From NCBI GenBank assembly GCA_964501535.1, contig CAZCSV010000002.1, forward strand, positions 434,001 to 498,000: 64,000 bases of DNA. Reading direction: 5' to 3'. Made by a program: the position numbers and the translations under genes. How positions within the stretch are numbered: the first letter of the stretch is position 1; the number at the start of each line of letters is the position of its first letter. This stretch comes from FEN-1279 sp964501535. GTDB taxonomy: Bacteria; Bacteroidota; Ignavibacteria; Tepidaquicellales; Tepidaquicellaceae. Below the pieces are notes generated by a model, which was given only the letters and a program-made list of their open reading frames with translations, made no database searches and was not told where the DNA came from. Positions 7,513 to 16,393 of the stretch are shown here, one piece after another.

Positions 7513-9456
7513 ATGAAAAAGATATTTTCCATACCGAGACATTTAATTTTTCTTGTTCTCGTTTTTTTGTCGGGGATGTTTCTTTTTATGATTTTCAGAC
7601 TCTTTTTACTGTTGGCCTATTTTAATCAGACAGCAAATATTCCTGCGGAACAGATTATTTATGCGTTATTTAATCGGGGAAGTTTGTTTGACCAAAATAT
7701 TAATTCCTTAATTATTTCGGTACCTTTCATATTATTGTCTGTCAGCTATCTGTTTAATATAAAAAATTATCTGGCAGAGAAAATTACATTTTATTTTATA
7801 ATAGCGGTTTCGGTTTTATGCATTATTATTATGTCTGCGGATATTCCTTATTTTGGATATTACAATTCAAGAATTACTAAAGGAATTCTGAGCTGGTCTG
7901 ATGAATTACCGACTATGATAAGTGCAGTGCTCTTACAATTCAGCTATTTGAAATATTTTATATTATTTCTTATAACGGAATCTTTATATATATATTGGGT
8001 CAGGTTAATTTCAAGAAAAACTATTTTTGTTGAGAATAATGATAGAGATCCCATCGCCAAAAAGATTTTTATTACTTTGCTAACGGGCTTTATTGTTTAT
8101 ATAGGTATAAGGGGAGAATATAAATTTGATGTCAATGCGGAACCGTTAAAATCGAAAAATGCCTTTTTCTCGGATTACTCGTTTCCAAATCAATTAAGCT
8201 TTAACGGTGTTTATTCTTTCTTTGATAGTTTCAAATATAATAAAATAAAAGTAATTGACGATAATGAGGCAATCGTAAACGTGAGAAAGTATCTTGGCAT
8301 TACGGATTCATTCGATTCCCCTTTAGCGCGTAATATAAAATCCGGCGGTGAAATAAAAAGGTATAATGTCGTACTGGTTCTTATTGAGAGCCTGAGCGCG
8401 AACAGGATGAAAAGATACGGAAATATAAATGCTATAACTCCGAACCTGGATAGTCTGGCTGATGTATCTTTGACATTTGATAATTTTTATTCCGCCGGAA
8501 TACACACGTGGAACGGATTGATGGCGGCTTTGTTCGGTTATCCGTCTGTTTTGAACTACAAGCATATAAACAATCCCCTGAGCGCTAGCCAGAAATTTTC
8601 CGGTATTGCCGAAATTCTTAAAGAGAACAATTATCATACGGTTTTCTTTTGCGCGGGCGACAAAAAATTCGATAATATGAACGGGTTCCTGCTTAATAAC
8701 GGTTTTGATGAAATTGTCAGCAATGAAAATTATCCAAAAGAATGGCTTACGACATTTTGGGGAGCACCCGATGAATATATGTATGAATATGCCGGCAAAA
8801 AACTGACAGAATTAAGCAGAGACGGTAAATCTTTCTTTGCAGCAATATTAACTACTTCGAGCCACGAAGCTCTGGAGTTACCCGGAAATACTGTTTTTAA
8901 ACCTAAATATGATTATTTGTATGACCAGCTTTTCGAATATACCGATTGGTCGGTAGGGAAATTTTTAAATGAAGTAAAAAAGGAAGATTGGTTTAATAAC
9001 ACGATTTTTGTTTTTACCGCTGACCACGGTCAGAATTTCGATTTTACGTACGATATGTCCCTCTCATACCACCACATACCGTTAATAATTTATTCTCCTG
9101 ATAATATAAAACCTGAAAAAATTGAACGGCTGGGTCTGCAGATTGATTTATTTCCCACGATACTGGGAATCTTGAATGTTTCGTATGTCAATAATACTTT
9201 CGGGATAGATTTATTGAAGCAGAAAAGAGAGTATGCGTTTTTTTCCGGCGATACCGAAATAGGCTGTTTGGATGATGAGTATTATCTTGTCATGAGACAA
9301 AACGGAACCGAATCTTTTTACAAATACAGGAATAAAGACGTGAAAAATTATCTGCCCGAAAATGAAAAACTTGCCGAGAGTATGAAAAAATATACTGTCT
9401 CGATGCTCCAGGTATCCACATGGCTGATTGATAATATGAAAGTAGGTCTTAAGTAA
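7513..9456 (+). CDS. LtaS-like membrane phosphoglycerol transferase/sulfatase-family protein
   Basis: The 647-residue protein has about five N-terminal membrane segments (to about residue 205) and then an extracytoplasmic alkaline-phosphatase-superfamily domain of the LTA synthase type. Active-site elements are visible: metal-binding Glu in LIESLSANRM, nucleophile Thr332 in AGIHTWNGLMA, a His in TTSSHEAL, and Asp504-His505 in TADHGQ. In Firmicutes LtaS polymerises glycerol phosphate from phosphatidylglycerol; Gram-negative relatives such as OpgB decorate periplasmic glucans or envelope glycans with phosphoglycerol. Since this genome looks Gram-negative, the second kind of role is more likely, but the acceptor is unknown. 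It is monocistronic and convergent with the next gene. Confidence 0.85.
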   Translation: MKKIFSIPRHLIFLVLVFLSGMFLFMIFRLFLLLAYFNQTANIPAEQIIYALFNRGSLFDQNINSLIISVPFILLSVSYLFNIKNYLAEKITFYFIIAVSVLCIIIMSADIPYFGYYNSRITKGILSWSDELPTMISAVLLQFSYLKYFILFLITESLYIYWVRLISRKTIFVENNDRDPIAKKIFITLLTGFIVYIGIRGEYKFDVNAEPLKSKNAFFSDYSFPNQLSFNGVYSFFDSFKYNKIKVIDDNEAIVNVRKYLGITDSFDSPLARNIKSGGEIKRYNVVLVLIESLSANRMKRYGNINAITPNLDSLADVSLTFDNFYSAGIHTWNGLMAALFGYPSVLNYKHINNPLSASQKFSGIAEILKENNYHTVFFCAGDKKFDNMNGFLLNNGFDEIVSNENYPKEWLTTFWGAPDEYMYEYAGKKLTELSRDGKSFFAAILTTSSHEALELPGNTVFKPKYDYLYDQLFEYTDWSVGKFLNEVKKEDWFNNTIFVFTADHGQNFDFTYDMSLSYHHIPLIIYSPDNIKPEKIERLGLQIDLFPTILGILNVSYVNNTFGIDLLKQKREYAFFSGDTEIGCLDDEYYLVMRQNGTESFYKYRNKDVKNYLPENEKLAESMKKYTVSMLQVSTWLIDNMKVGLK

Positions 9457-9490
9457 TTTTTAAAGAAAATCCCGGGATGAATGAATTTGT

Positions 9491-10063
9491 TTACAACGGA
9501 ATAACAGCCTTGGCTTTCTTTCGTTTTTTGTAGAGCTTTATCATTAATATACAGGTCACAATCAGACAGGCAACACAAACAACCGGAATAATAATCGCAA
9601 GAATTGTTGTAATTAAAGATCCTGCAAATTCCATTGATGCAACGATGAAGTTGCCAAAACCTCCCGTAGTTCCTGAAGATACAGCTCTCATTGCTACGGT
9701 ACCGGATTGTACAAGACCCGCTACTCCTCCACCCGCAATTATGGCTAATGACCACTTTAAAAGCGGGGACATGTCTGCATAAACCGAGACGGATACCAAT
9801 ACACCCGATAACACGGCAAGAGGATAAGTGACAGTGTCCAGCGCATTATCGAGCCACGGAATATAGTATGCGCCAATCTCAAATAATGTCGCACAGGAAA
9901 ACGTAATAAGCGCTGGTAAACTTCCTATCCATCCGAAGTCGCCGCTTAATTCTAATGTGCCTGTCATCGAAGCAATGCTGAGCCCGAGAAGCGGGATGAA
10001 AACTCTGAAACCGCTTGCCGCACTTAAACCAATTCCAATTAGTATGCTTAAAAATAGTTCCAT
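9491..10063 (-). CDS. DUF4126-type integral membrane protein
   Basis: The 190-residue hydrophobic protein matches my recollection of the DUF4126 family. It begins MELFLSILIGIGLSAASGFR, has glycine-rich membrane helices (GIGLSAASGFRVF, IIAGGGVAGLVQ), a TYPLAVLSG segment, a long C-terminal helix (about 150-178) and a Lys/Arg-rich end (YKKRKKAKAV). Five or six membrane segments are likely. The frame is open 20 codons further upstream, but I chose the ATG at 10063 because the family starts here and the extra residues are AT-rich leader. The function of the family is not established. Confidence 0.75.
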   Translation of the reverse strand: MELFLSILIGIGLSAASGFRVFIPLLGLSIASMTGTLELSGDFGWIGSLPALITFSCATLFEIGAYYIPWLDNALDTVTYPLAVLSGVLVSVSVYADMSPLLKWSLAIIAGGGVAGLVQSGTVAMRAVSSGTTGGFGNFIVASMEFAGSLITTILAIIIPVVCVACLIVTCILMIKLYKKRKKAKAVIPL

Positions 10064-10564
10064 TTTTATATTATGCTTTGTTAAGATAAATAATATAACA
10101 TTTCCATAGATTTTGAATAACATTTTGTTCTTCTTTTAGGGCATCTGTACCTGCAGAGCTGATTTATTATTAACTACTATTTATTACTTGCCTTTCTTTT
10201 CTTTTCCTTCGTTTTTGTCTTCTTTTTTCTGCTCTTTCTTTTCTTCTTTATTTTCCTTTTTCATTTCTTTGTTTTCCTGCTTCTGTTCTTTTTTTACCTC
10301 TTTCTTTAAATTAATAGATAATGCGGATATTTTTTTAAAAATATAAATACTGAATTTTATTTAATGCAAGTAAAAGCGTAAATCTTTTCGCAATAAAAGT
10401 AAAATATGCACGGGTAAAATGAATTTATATCAAATGAATCGAGTTGTAAAGTCAAAAATTTCAAATTGGAGGGGATAAATATTCGTAATTTGAAACGGGA
10501 AGAGGAAAATTTAATGAATTTATTTATTATGATAAGAAAATTAGTTTAGTGTAAAAAAAATAGA
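10064..10564. other. Intergenic region with a pyrimidine-rich, Lys/Glu-coding tract
   Basis: This gap between divergent genes contains a strongly strand-biased tract (about 10190-10310, nearly all T and C on the plus strand). Read on the minus strand it gives an open frame of almost only Lys, Glu, Gln, Asn and Asp ending at TAA 10184-10186. The only ATG is at 10264 and would yield 26 residues; the frame runs further upstream to 10363 without a usual start codon. I cannot tell a small charged protein from low-complexity DNA. The rest (10320-10560) is AT-rich without clear signals. Confidence 0.35.
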
Positions 10565-11422
10565 ATGAACTGTTTCTTCGTCAGTGATTTGCACGGCAAA
10601 ACGTACAGATACGAAAAATTATTCGAACTTATTTTGAAAGAAGTTCCCGATGTGGTTTTTGTCGGCGGCGATATCCTGCCATCTTATACTCACAGGTTTT
10701 CTTCGAACGATATATTCGATGAGTTTATCGAAGATTATTTTTTGAAAAAATTGTTATCCCTGAAAGAAAATTTGAAAGATAAATACCCTGAAGTGCTGAT
10801 TATTTTCGGAAATGATGATTTGAGGGTGGAAGAAGAAAGAATTATTGAAGGGGAGAAATTAAAAGTATTAAGATATATAAATCAAAAAAAAGTGGAATTA
10901 GAAGGCGTGAAAATTTTCGGATACAGTTTTGTCCCGCCTACACCGTTTTTGTTGAAGGACTGGGAGAAGTATGATGTATCCAGGTATGTTGACCCCGGAT
11001 GCGTGTCACCCGAGGAAGGCTTCAGGTCGGTTAAAATCGAAGAGTCAGAAATAAAATTTTCAACCATTAAAAATGACCTTGATTTGCTGACGAGGGATGA
11101 AGAATTGTCGAATTCAATATTTCTTTTCCATTCCCCTCCCTATAAGACAAATCTTGACCGTATTGCAAATGACGGGAAATTCTATGAACACGTGCCGCTC
11201 GATTTATTTGCAGGAAGTATCGCAATTAAGAAATTTATAGAAGAAAAACAGCCCTTGCTTACACTCCACGGGCATATACACGAATCGACAAGGTTAACTG
11301 ACAGCTGGAAGGATATTATCGGCAGGACAACTTGTCTTAACGCATCCCACGATGGTCCCGAATTATCGTTAATTAAATTTAATTTATATAAAATTAACGA
11401 GGCAGTAAGAGAATTAATTTAA
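10565..11422 (+). CDS. Calcineurin-like metallophosphoesterase
   Basis: The 285-residue cytoplasmic protein shows the metallophosphoesterase metal-binding blocks in order: DLHG (about residue 9), GGDI (about 35), GNDD (about 80; usually GNHD/GNCD), FHSPP (about 194) and HGHIH (about 238). These bind two divalent metals and hydrolyse phosphate esters. The GNDD block belongs to a subgroup of bacterial and archaeal phosphoesterases whose substrates are unknown. It lies four bases from the end of the convergent PEP-binding gene, so there is no room for a separate terminator. Its function cannot be narrowed. Confidence 0.82.
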   Translation: MNCFFVSDLHGKTYRYEKLFELILKEVPDVVFVGGDILPSYTHRFSSNDIFDEFIEDYFLKKLLSLKENLKDKYPEVLIIFGNDDLRVEEERIIEGEKLKVLRYINQKKVELEGVKIFGYSFVPPTPFLLKDWEKYDVSRYVDPGCVSPEEGFRSVKIEESEIKFSTIKNDLDLLTRDEELSNSIFLFHSPPYKTNLDRIANDGKFYEHVPLDLFAGSIAIKKFIEEKQPLLTLHGHIHESTRLTDSWKDIIGRTTCLNASHDGPELSLIKFNLYKINEAVRELI

Positions 11423-11426
11423 ATAT

Positions 11427-14400
11427 TTAAGATTTAATTGGCAGCAGTTTCGCTGCATCCGTTATTGCATTTATCTTTACAGCCCAACTGGTTTTCTTTT
11501 CGATGTCGTCATCAGTAACAAAATGAACATCCAGCAAACCGTTTGTTTTATATCCTGTTCTGATAAAGTTTATTTCACTCAGGCATTTACTCCATCCGTC
11601 CAGCCAGGTTCTGAATTCTTCTATTGCATTGGTGTAATGGTTAATATGAACAAGTATATCTATGTCGCTTCCCGGACCGGCTGTTGCGTTTTTAACGCTT
11701 CCGAATATATAAATACCCTGAATCCCGTATGACCCAGATTTTACTTGAGCGGCAATTTGTTCAGCCATTTTGTAACGCCATTTCCAGTGATCACTCTGTC
11801 TTCTCTCGGTTGATTCAAATGTATCGGTCTCCATCGCTTTTCCTGCATACGGTGTAGCAAACATCGCTAGTGCTTCGTCGAAATCCGCATTGACGAGTAT
11901 TCTTAATATCATTCCGTTTTTTGTTGCGGGTACATCTATTACATTTATCACATCTTTTAAATGGGAATATTCCGGTACCAAATCTGCGAATATGTTTTTT
12001 GACCTTTTTAAAAACAGCTCATTAAATATCACATCCTGGTCATCGGGATATAAAGGAAGATATCTTATCGATGCTTCCACCAAGTCCTGAAAGAAATGTG
12101 TCCCGAAAGATAAATCGGGTGTATAATTACCCTTCTTTCTGGCAATTTCTATCAGCATGGATGTATTGTTAATATCCGAGTAAGTAACATTTACTCCGAG
12201 TTTTATATCGCCCCTGCTTCCCCATCTTCCCGGACCCATTAATATAAATTGTCTTTTCGGAAGTATATTATTCAGTTTTCCGACTGCTTTTCCGACGGAC
12301 AGCAGCTCTGATTTGCTTTCTATTTCATTATATTTTTGTGGGTCAACATATACTATATGTGTTACTTCAGGGACTTTTCCGTTTGAAATATATTTATTTG
12401 CAGTAAATAAAATGCTTTCTCTGGAAACGTCTCTCGGTATCGGGTCAGGCGCGATTTCTCTTGTTCTGCTTTGAGGTCGGCATTGTAACAAATAAAAATC
12501 CTTTCCGTCGTATGCAAACTCTATGTCGACCGGTGCTTTTGTCTTTTCCTGAAGCAGGTTAAGTATTGATTTGATTTGCTTGATAAAGTTTGTATTTTTT
12601 ATCAGTCCGTCAAAGGTTATTACTACATCGGAATTCGATTTTTCAATTCCGTAACCTAACGGGGTTATTACATGGTTGTCTTTGATGAGGGAAATAATGT
12701 TGTTCAGTTTTGGATATAAATCTCCCACTTCTTCAAATACCTCTTTGATTTCCTTCGTCTGAAATTCACCTGTCTTAAGGTTTATTAAATCGATTTTTGC
12801 GGGAGAGTATTTAATGATTTCGTCAACAGTTATATTTACCCTCAGATTTGGCTGACCCGGAGCAATCAGCAGCGGATAATCGTCGCTTAACCTGTCCACT
12901 GCCCGTGTTCCGAGTCCCGGTACCATGCGCAGTAAACCGTCTTCGCGTTTGATTCTCGGTGACCATCTAAATTCGTTGTTGCTGAATGCAACACCTGCAA
13001 ATGACGGAAAGAAATAGTCGCCGACCTTTTGCCCGACAACCTGCTGTATCATAATTCCCATTTCTTCGTGAAAGTCCAGCAAACCTCTTTCAGCACGGTA
13101 TTCAATCGGGTCAGGACTGAATGTTGATGCATATACTTCCGCAATTACATCCATCAGTGCATTCAGCCTTTCTTTTTTAGTCCCAATGTTGGCAAGGAAA
13201 AGACTTTTATATTTTCCGGAAAATGCTGCGCCGACCTGGTCTTCAAGCAAACTTGAACTGCGGACTATTAAGGGTGTGTCACCCAAATCATCCAGTGCGA
13301 CCGATAATCCTTGAACCATTTCCGGGGGGAAGAGGGAATTCTTGAATATCTGTATTATGTGTGGATATTCCCGCCTTATTTCCTCTATATCCTTGTATTT
13401 TTGCTCGATTACTTCCTCAAGATTATTATATTGCAGGAAACTAATTATTCCGTCGGATGGGATATACCACGTTTTTGGAATTTTTATATTTGTAAGTAAT
13501 TCGTTTTCCTTCGAAAACTTGTTGATAATATTCGAAGCCAGAAATATTCCTGCGCTTTTTCCGCCGAGTTTTCCGTGACTTGTGGGTGCGAAAATGATTT
13601 TGTCAATTAAACTTGAAAAATCGTCCAAGTCTGTGTATTCCTTAGCAAGTGTTATGAATTCGGTTTGCTCCGTAAAAAATCTTCTGATTAGTGAAACTCT
13701 AAGACCCTTTTCTATCGAATAAGATACTTCGTCTTTTTCTATTTCTGTATTATAATGCTTCCTCAATATCTCGCTGATTGTCGGAAGGGAAGTGTTGTAA
13801 TTCTCTACTGCTTTTACAAGAGAACTGACTTTATCGTCTGTTATCCATTTTTGAACTTTTTCGATGACATCTTCATCTTTTAAATACTTTCCGGTTAATT
13901 GTAAAATTGTTTCTTCGTATTCTTTTACATTTACTGTTTTTCTCTTTATGGGTTTATTCTCATCTAACAGAGAATTTTCATCGAGAGATTTTGTCACGGT
14001 ACTTGAACTTGTTAAAAAATCATTTGCTTCTTTAATATCATTCCAGCAAAGATGATATAGTAATTTTCTCAGAATTGTTCTATATAATACAGGGTCTGTT
14101 CTTTTCAGCATTCCAATAATAATCCGCCAATTCCCATTTGAACCTTTTTCGGTTTTACTCTTTATTTCTTTAAGATTCTCGAGTGCTTTTTTTGATTCTT
14201 CGTGGCGAATGTATAGTGCAAGTTTATCCGCAATTGTATCGAGAAGTCTCCGCTCTTCTTTCAAGAAAGGTCCCTCATCGAATTTTGGAACTTCTTTAAC
14301 GTAATAAACGCGTACATCCCCTTCATCTTCATCATCGATTATTATATCCGAATTGAGATAGTATTCACTTTCTGTATAATCTTTGCTCTTGTAGCTTGTA

Positions 14401-14603
14401 TTCCCGATTGTGATTACTGCTCTTGCCAAATCGGGGAACTGGAAACCGAATGGTATCGCATTAACGACTATATTAAATACTTCGTCAGGAGTCAATTCAG
14501 AGTTGCTTATGGCATCTTCAATTGTGTAAATACAATTAAGCTCTTTTGCTCTTTCCTCCAGAGCGTGGACAAGATTGTTCAGATTTCTTGGGTTTGTGGT
14601 CAT
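11427..14603 (-). CDS. Sensor-domain / PEP-pyruvate-binding (PPDK-N) / nucleotidyltransferase fusion protein
   Basis: This 1058-residue protein has several parts. Residues 1-145 form a GAF-like sensory domain (ELNCIYTI, GFQFP, FDEGPFLKEERRLLDT) that recurs in the histidine kinase at 18909-20489. From about 345 (LGGKSAGIFLAS) to 705 (YLLQCRPQSR) it carries the ATP-grasp-type domain of PEP synthase and pyruvate phosphate dikinase, with PLIVRSSSLLEDQ. A region near 795 (GPGRWGSRGDIKLG) is shared with the neighbouring protein. Near 960 is a nucleotidyltransferase signature, FGSVKNATAGPGSDIDILVH. The phosphohistidine swivel domain and PEP-binding barrel of true PEP synthases are not visible, so it is unlikely to make PEP alone. 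It may transfer phosphate or nucleotide groups to a partner. Its start overlaps the stop of the upstream gene by ATGA, implying coupling. Confidence 0.75.
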   Translation of the reverse strand: MTTNPRNLNNLVHALEERAKELNCIYTIEDAISNSELTPDEVFNIVVNAIPFGFQFPDLARAVITIGNTSYKSKDYTESEYYLNSDIIIDDEDEGDVRVYYVKEVPKFDEGPFLKEERRLLDTIADKLALYIRHEESKKALENLKEIKSKTEKGSNGNWRIIIGMLKRTDPVLYRTILRKLLYHLCWNDIKEANDFLTSSSTVTKSLDENSLLDENKPIKRKTVNVKEYEETILQLTGKYLKDEDVIEKVQKWITDDKVSSLVKAVENYNTSLPTISEILRKHYNTEIEKDEVSYSIEKGLRVSLIRRFFTEQTEFITLAKEYTDLDDFSSLIDKIIFAPTSHGKLGGKSAGIFLASNIINKFSKENELLTNIKIPKTWYIPSDGIISFLQYNNLEEVIEQKYKDIEEIRREYPHIIQIFKNSLFPPEMVQGLSVALDDLGDTPLIVRSSSLLEDQVGAAFSGKYKSLFLANIGTKKERLNALMDVIAEVYASTFSPDPIEYRAERGLLDFHEEMGIMIQQVVGQKVGDYFFPSFAGVAFSNNEFRWSPRIKREDGLLRMVPGLGTRAVDRLSDDYPLLIAPGQPNLRVNITVDEIIKYSPAKIDLINLKTGEFQTKEIKEVFEEVGDLYPKLNNIISLIKDNHVITPLGYGIEKSNSDVVITFDGLIKNTNFIKQIKSILNLLQEKTKAPVDIEFAYDGKDFYLLQCRPQSRTREIAPDPIPRDVSRESILFTANKYISNGKVPEVTHIVYVDPQKYNEIESKSELLSVGKAVGKLNNILPKRQFILMGPGRWGSRGDIKLGVNVTYSDINNTSMLIEIARKKGNYTPDLSFGTHFFQDLVEASIRYLPLYPDDQDVIFNELFLKRSKNIFADLVPEYSHLKDVINVIDVPATKNGMILRILVNADFDEALAMFATPYAGKAMETDTFESTERRQSDHWKWRYKMAEQIAAQVKSGSYGIQGIYIFGSVKNATAGPGSDIDILVHINHYTNAIEEFRTWLDGWSKCLSEINFIRTGYKTNGLLDVHFVTDDDIEKKTSWAVKINAITDAAKLLPIKS

Positions 14604-16297
14604 TTTTTGATAATTCCTCTGCCTTTTCTTCCATCTACTAAAATCTTCAATGGCTTTTCTAGCTTAATATGCTTAACATATTTCAAATCTTCAATTACTT
14701 TTTTAGTTTCCATCCAATCCCAGTCGATTTTAAATTCACTGTCGTGATGAATCGAAAAATATGACACCTTAAAACTCGTAAGATTGTGAAAGAAATGTGA
14801 ACCCTGACTTAAATCTACGTTAAATTCGGGAAGTGTCAGCTCGACTATTGCTTTTGCAGTGGAGATTTGACCCCAGTTCACAGGAATTCCAAGCCATGGG
14901 TCGGAGCTTCCCCATCTGCCAAAACCCATATATAATGCTTTGGTCTCGCTGAGCAGTAGATTTCTGTTTATTGTCTCTATTTCTTCTGCAATTAATTTTG
15001 TGTTTGATGTTTCGAAAATATCCTTTTTTACAAAGACAATATCACATATATCATCGACCACTCCGTTGCCCAGTACCGTTTTTGATGCCAGTAAATTTTC
15101 AGTGGAATCTAATTCGTCATCGGAAATATCCACGATATCCTTGGATACAAACATTGGTCTTAACTGAAGAAAATGGAAATTCAGCATTTCGTCTCGTTTG
15201 TTGTAGGTCATTGCGAATTCGATTTCAATCGGATTTCCTGAAGCCTGCTCACAGATTTTCAGCATATCCTGCATAAATTTGTTCAGTCCGAATTCGTCTA
15301 TATGCAATAAGGGCGAGAAATTAATTACACGCGGTCCTTCGTTTCCGGTTCCCATTATGATTTTATCGGAAGACCTGTCGTAAGTGGAGGCAATAAATCT
15401 GAGTGTTCCGTCGTAATCGGCATCGTTTAAGCCAAGCTCAAACATATATTCCGTTTCTTTAATCGGGTCATATTTAAAAACAGGTCCCATATTGATTGCC
15501 CAGAATTTCACCTGTGTTTTTTTCAGCATATCAGAAATTCCCGCAAATGGAGGCGATATCTTCGGGAATGAAGGTGTGTAATTCCATGCTATACCGTCAT
15601 CGACAATTGTTTTCCCAAGACCGAGTGCCAATTGTACGACACCCTGTTCTGGTTTCGATCTGCCGGACGGGTAATAATTGTACGAACGTGCAACACCCGA
15701 TATCTCAGGATAAAATCTGTCGTAATGTCTCTGTCCCGCAACTTCCTGTATGACGACAGCCATTTTTTCGTCTTCAATGTTCCGTTTAATCCCCTTGAAA
15801 TAGTCCTTGGCTTTCTTCATAAAGACTGATGAATATACCAGCTTGATTGCTTCGCTTAAGATTTTATTTCTGTCGTTTATAAAAGGAGAGTTGTTTGCGA
15901 CCATTTTTGTTTCGTATATGCCGGCGAAAGGTTCTTCGAGACTGTCTTCAAGCATGCTTGATGACCTGACGGCTAGAGGTGTGTGCAAATCCTGAATCAG
16001 TGCTCTCAGCTGTCCGACTATTTCTACGGGTAACGAAGCTTTTTGAAAATGCATTGCAATTGAAGTGTCGTCATCGCCGGAAAGCCCTTTTTCGAGTAAA
16101 TTGTTTCTTTTAATAAAATCGTCAAAGATGCCGGTCTTTAGAATTGTGAAATTTGGAACCGTTATATTTATGTGCGGATAAAGACCCTTGTTAAAATTTT
16201 CATCAATGATTTTCTGAATAAAAACCAGACCGTTACCTTTTCCCCCCGATTCTCCGTTGCCTAAAGTCTTGATTTCTTTTTTATGCTCTGAATTCAT
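14600..16297 (-). CDS. PEP/pyruvate-binding (PPDK N-terminal) domain protein
   Basis: This 565-residue protein starts with the glycine-rich nucleotide-binding block GGKGNGLVFIQ (about residue 18), then PLAVRSSSMLEDSLEEPFAG (about 108), and ends the domain with FHFLQLRPM near 375. That is the N-terminal ATP-grasp module of pyruvate phosphate dikinase and PEP synthase. A C-terminal region with YMGFGRWGSSDPWLG and LSQGSHFFHN matches the corresponding part of the downstream 1058-residue protein, so the two are paralogues, this one without sensor and nucleotidyltransferase domains. No phosphohistidine or PEP-binding domain is present. It is the first gene of a coupled pair (four-base overlap). The reaction is unknown; annotation as full PEP synthase would be wrong. 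Confidence 0.75.
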   Translation of the reverse strand: MNSEHKKEIKTLGNGESGGKGNGLVFIQKIIDENFNKGLYPHINITVPNFTILKTGIFDDFIKRNNLLEKGLSGDDDTSIAMHFQKASLPVEIVGQLRALIQDLHTPLAVRSSSMLEDSLEEPFAGIYETKMVANNSPFINDRNKILSEAIKLVYSSVFMKKAKDYFKGIKRNIEDEKMAVVIQEVAGQRHYDRFYPEISGVARSYNYYPSGRSKPEQGVVQLALGLGKTIVDDGIAWNYTPSFPKISPPFAGISDMLKKTQVKFWAINMGPVFKYDPIKETEYMFELGLNDADYDGTLRFIASTYDRSSDKIIMGTGNEGPRVINFSPLLHIDEFGLNKFMQDMLKICEQASGNPIEIEFAMTYNKRDEMLNFHFLQLRPMFVSKDIVDISDDELDSTENLLASKTVLGNGVVDDICDIVFVKKDIFETSNTKLIAEEIETINRNLLLSETKALYMGFGRWGSSDPWLGIPVNWGQISTAKAIVELTLPEFNVDLSQGSHFFHNLTSFKVSYFSIHHDSEFKIDWDWMETKKVIEDLKYVKHIKLEKPLKILVDGRKGRGIIKK

Positions 16298-16335
16298 TGA
16301 AGATGGTTTTTATTTAAACGGAAAGTATATTTAAA

Positions 16336-16376
16336 AAAGAAAAATGCCGGAGACCCCAAACTCCGGCAATTTTTCT
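16336..16376 (-). terminator. Intrinsic terminator after gdhA
   Basis: A perfect eight-base-pair stem, TGCCGGAG with CTCCGGCA around an eight-base loop, is flanked by A-runs on one side and T-runs on the other. On the minus strand it follows the gdhA stop by about 20 bases and is trailed by T residues, so it should end gdhA transcription and separate it from the PEP-binding pair. Confidence 0.75.
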
Positions 16377-16393
16377 CGTCTTCATTCGTCGTT

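Noticed and set aside
14600..16297. Complete PEP synthase or pyruvate phosphate dikinase
   Set aside because: Neither this protein nor its neighbour has the phosphohistidine swivel domain or the PEP-binding barrel required for that reaction.
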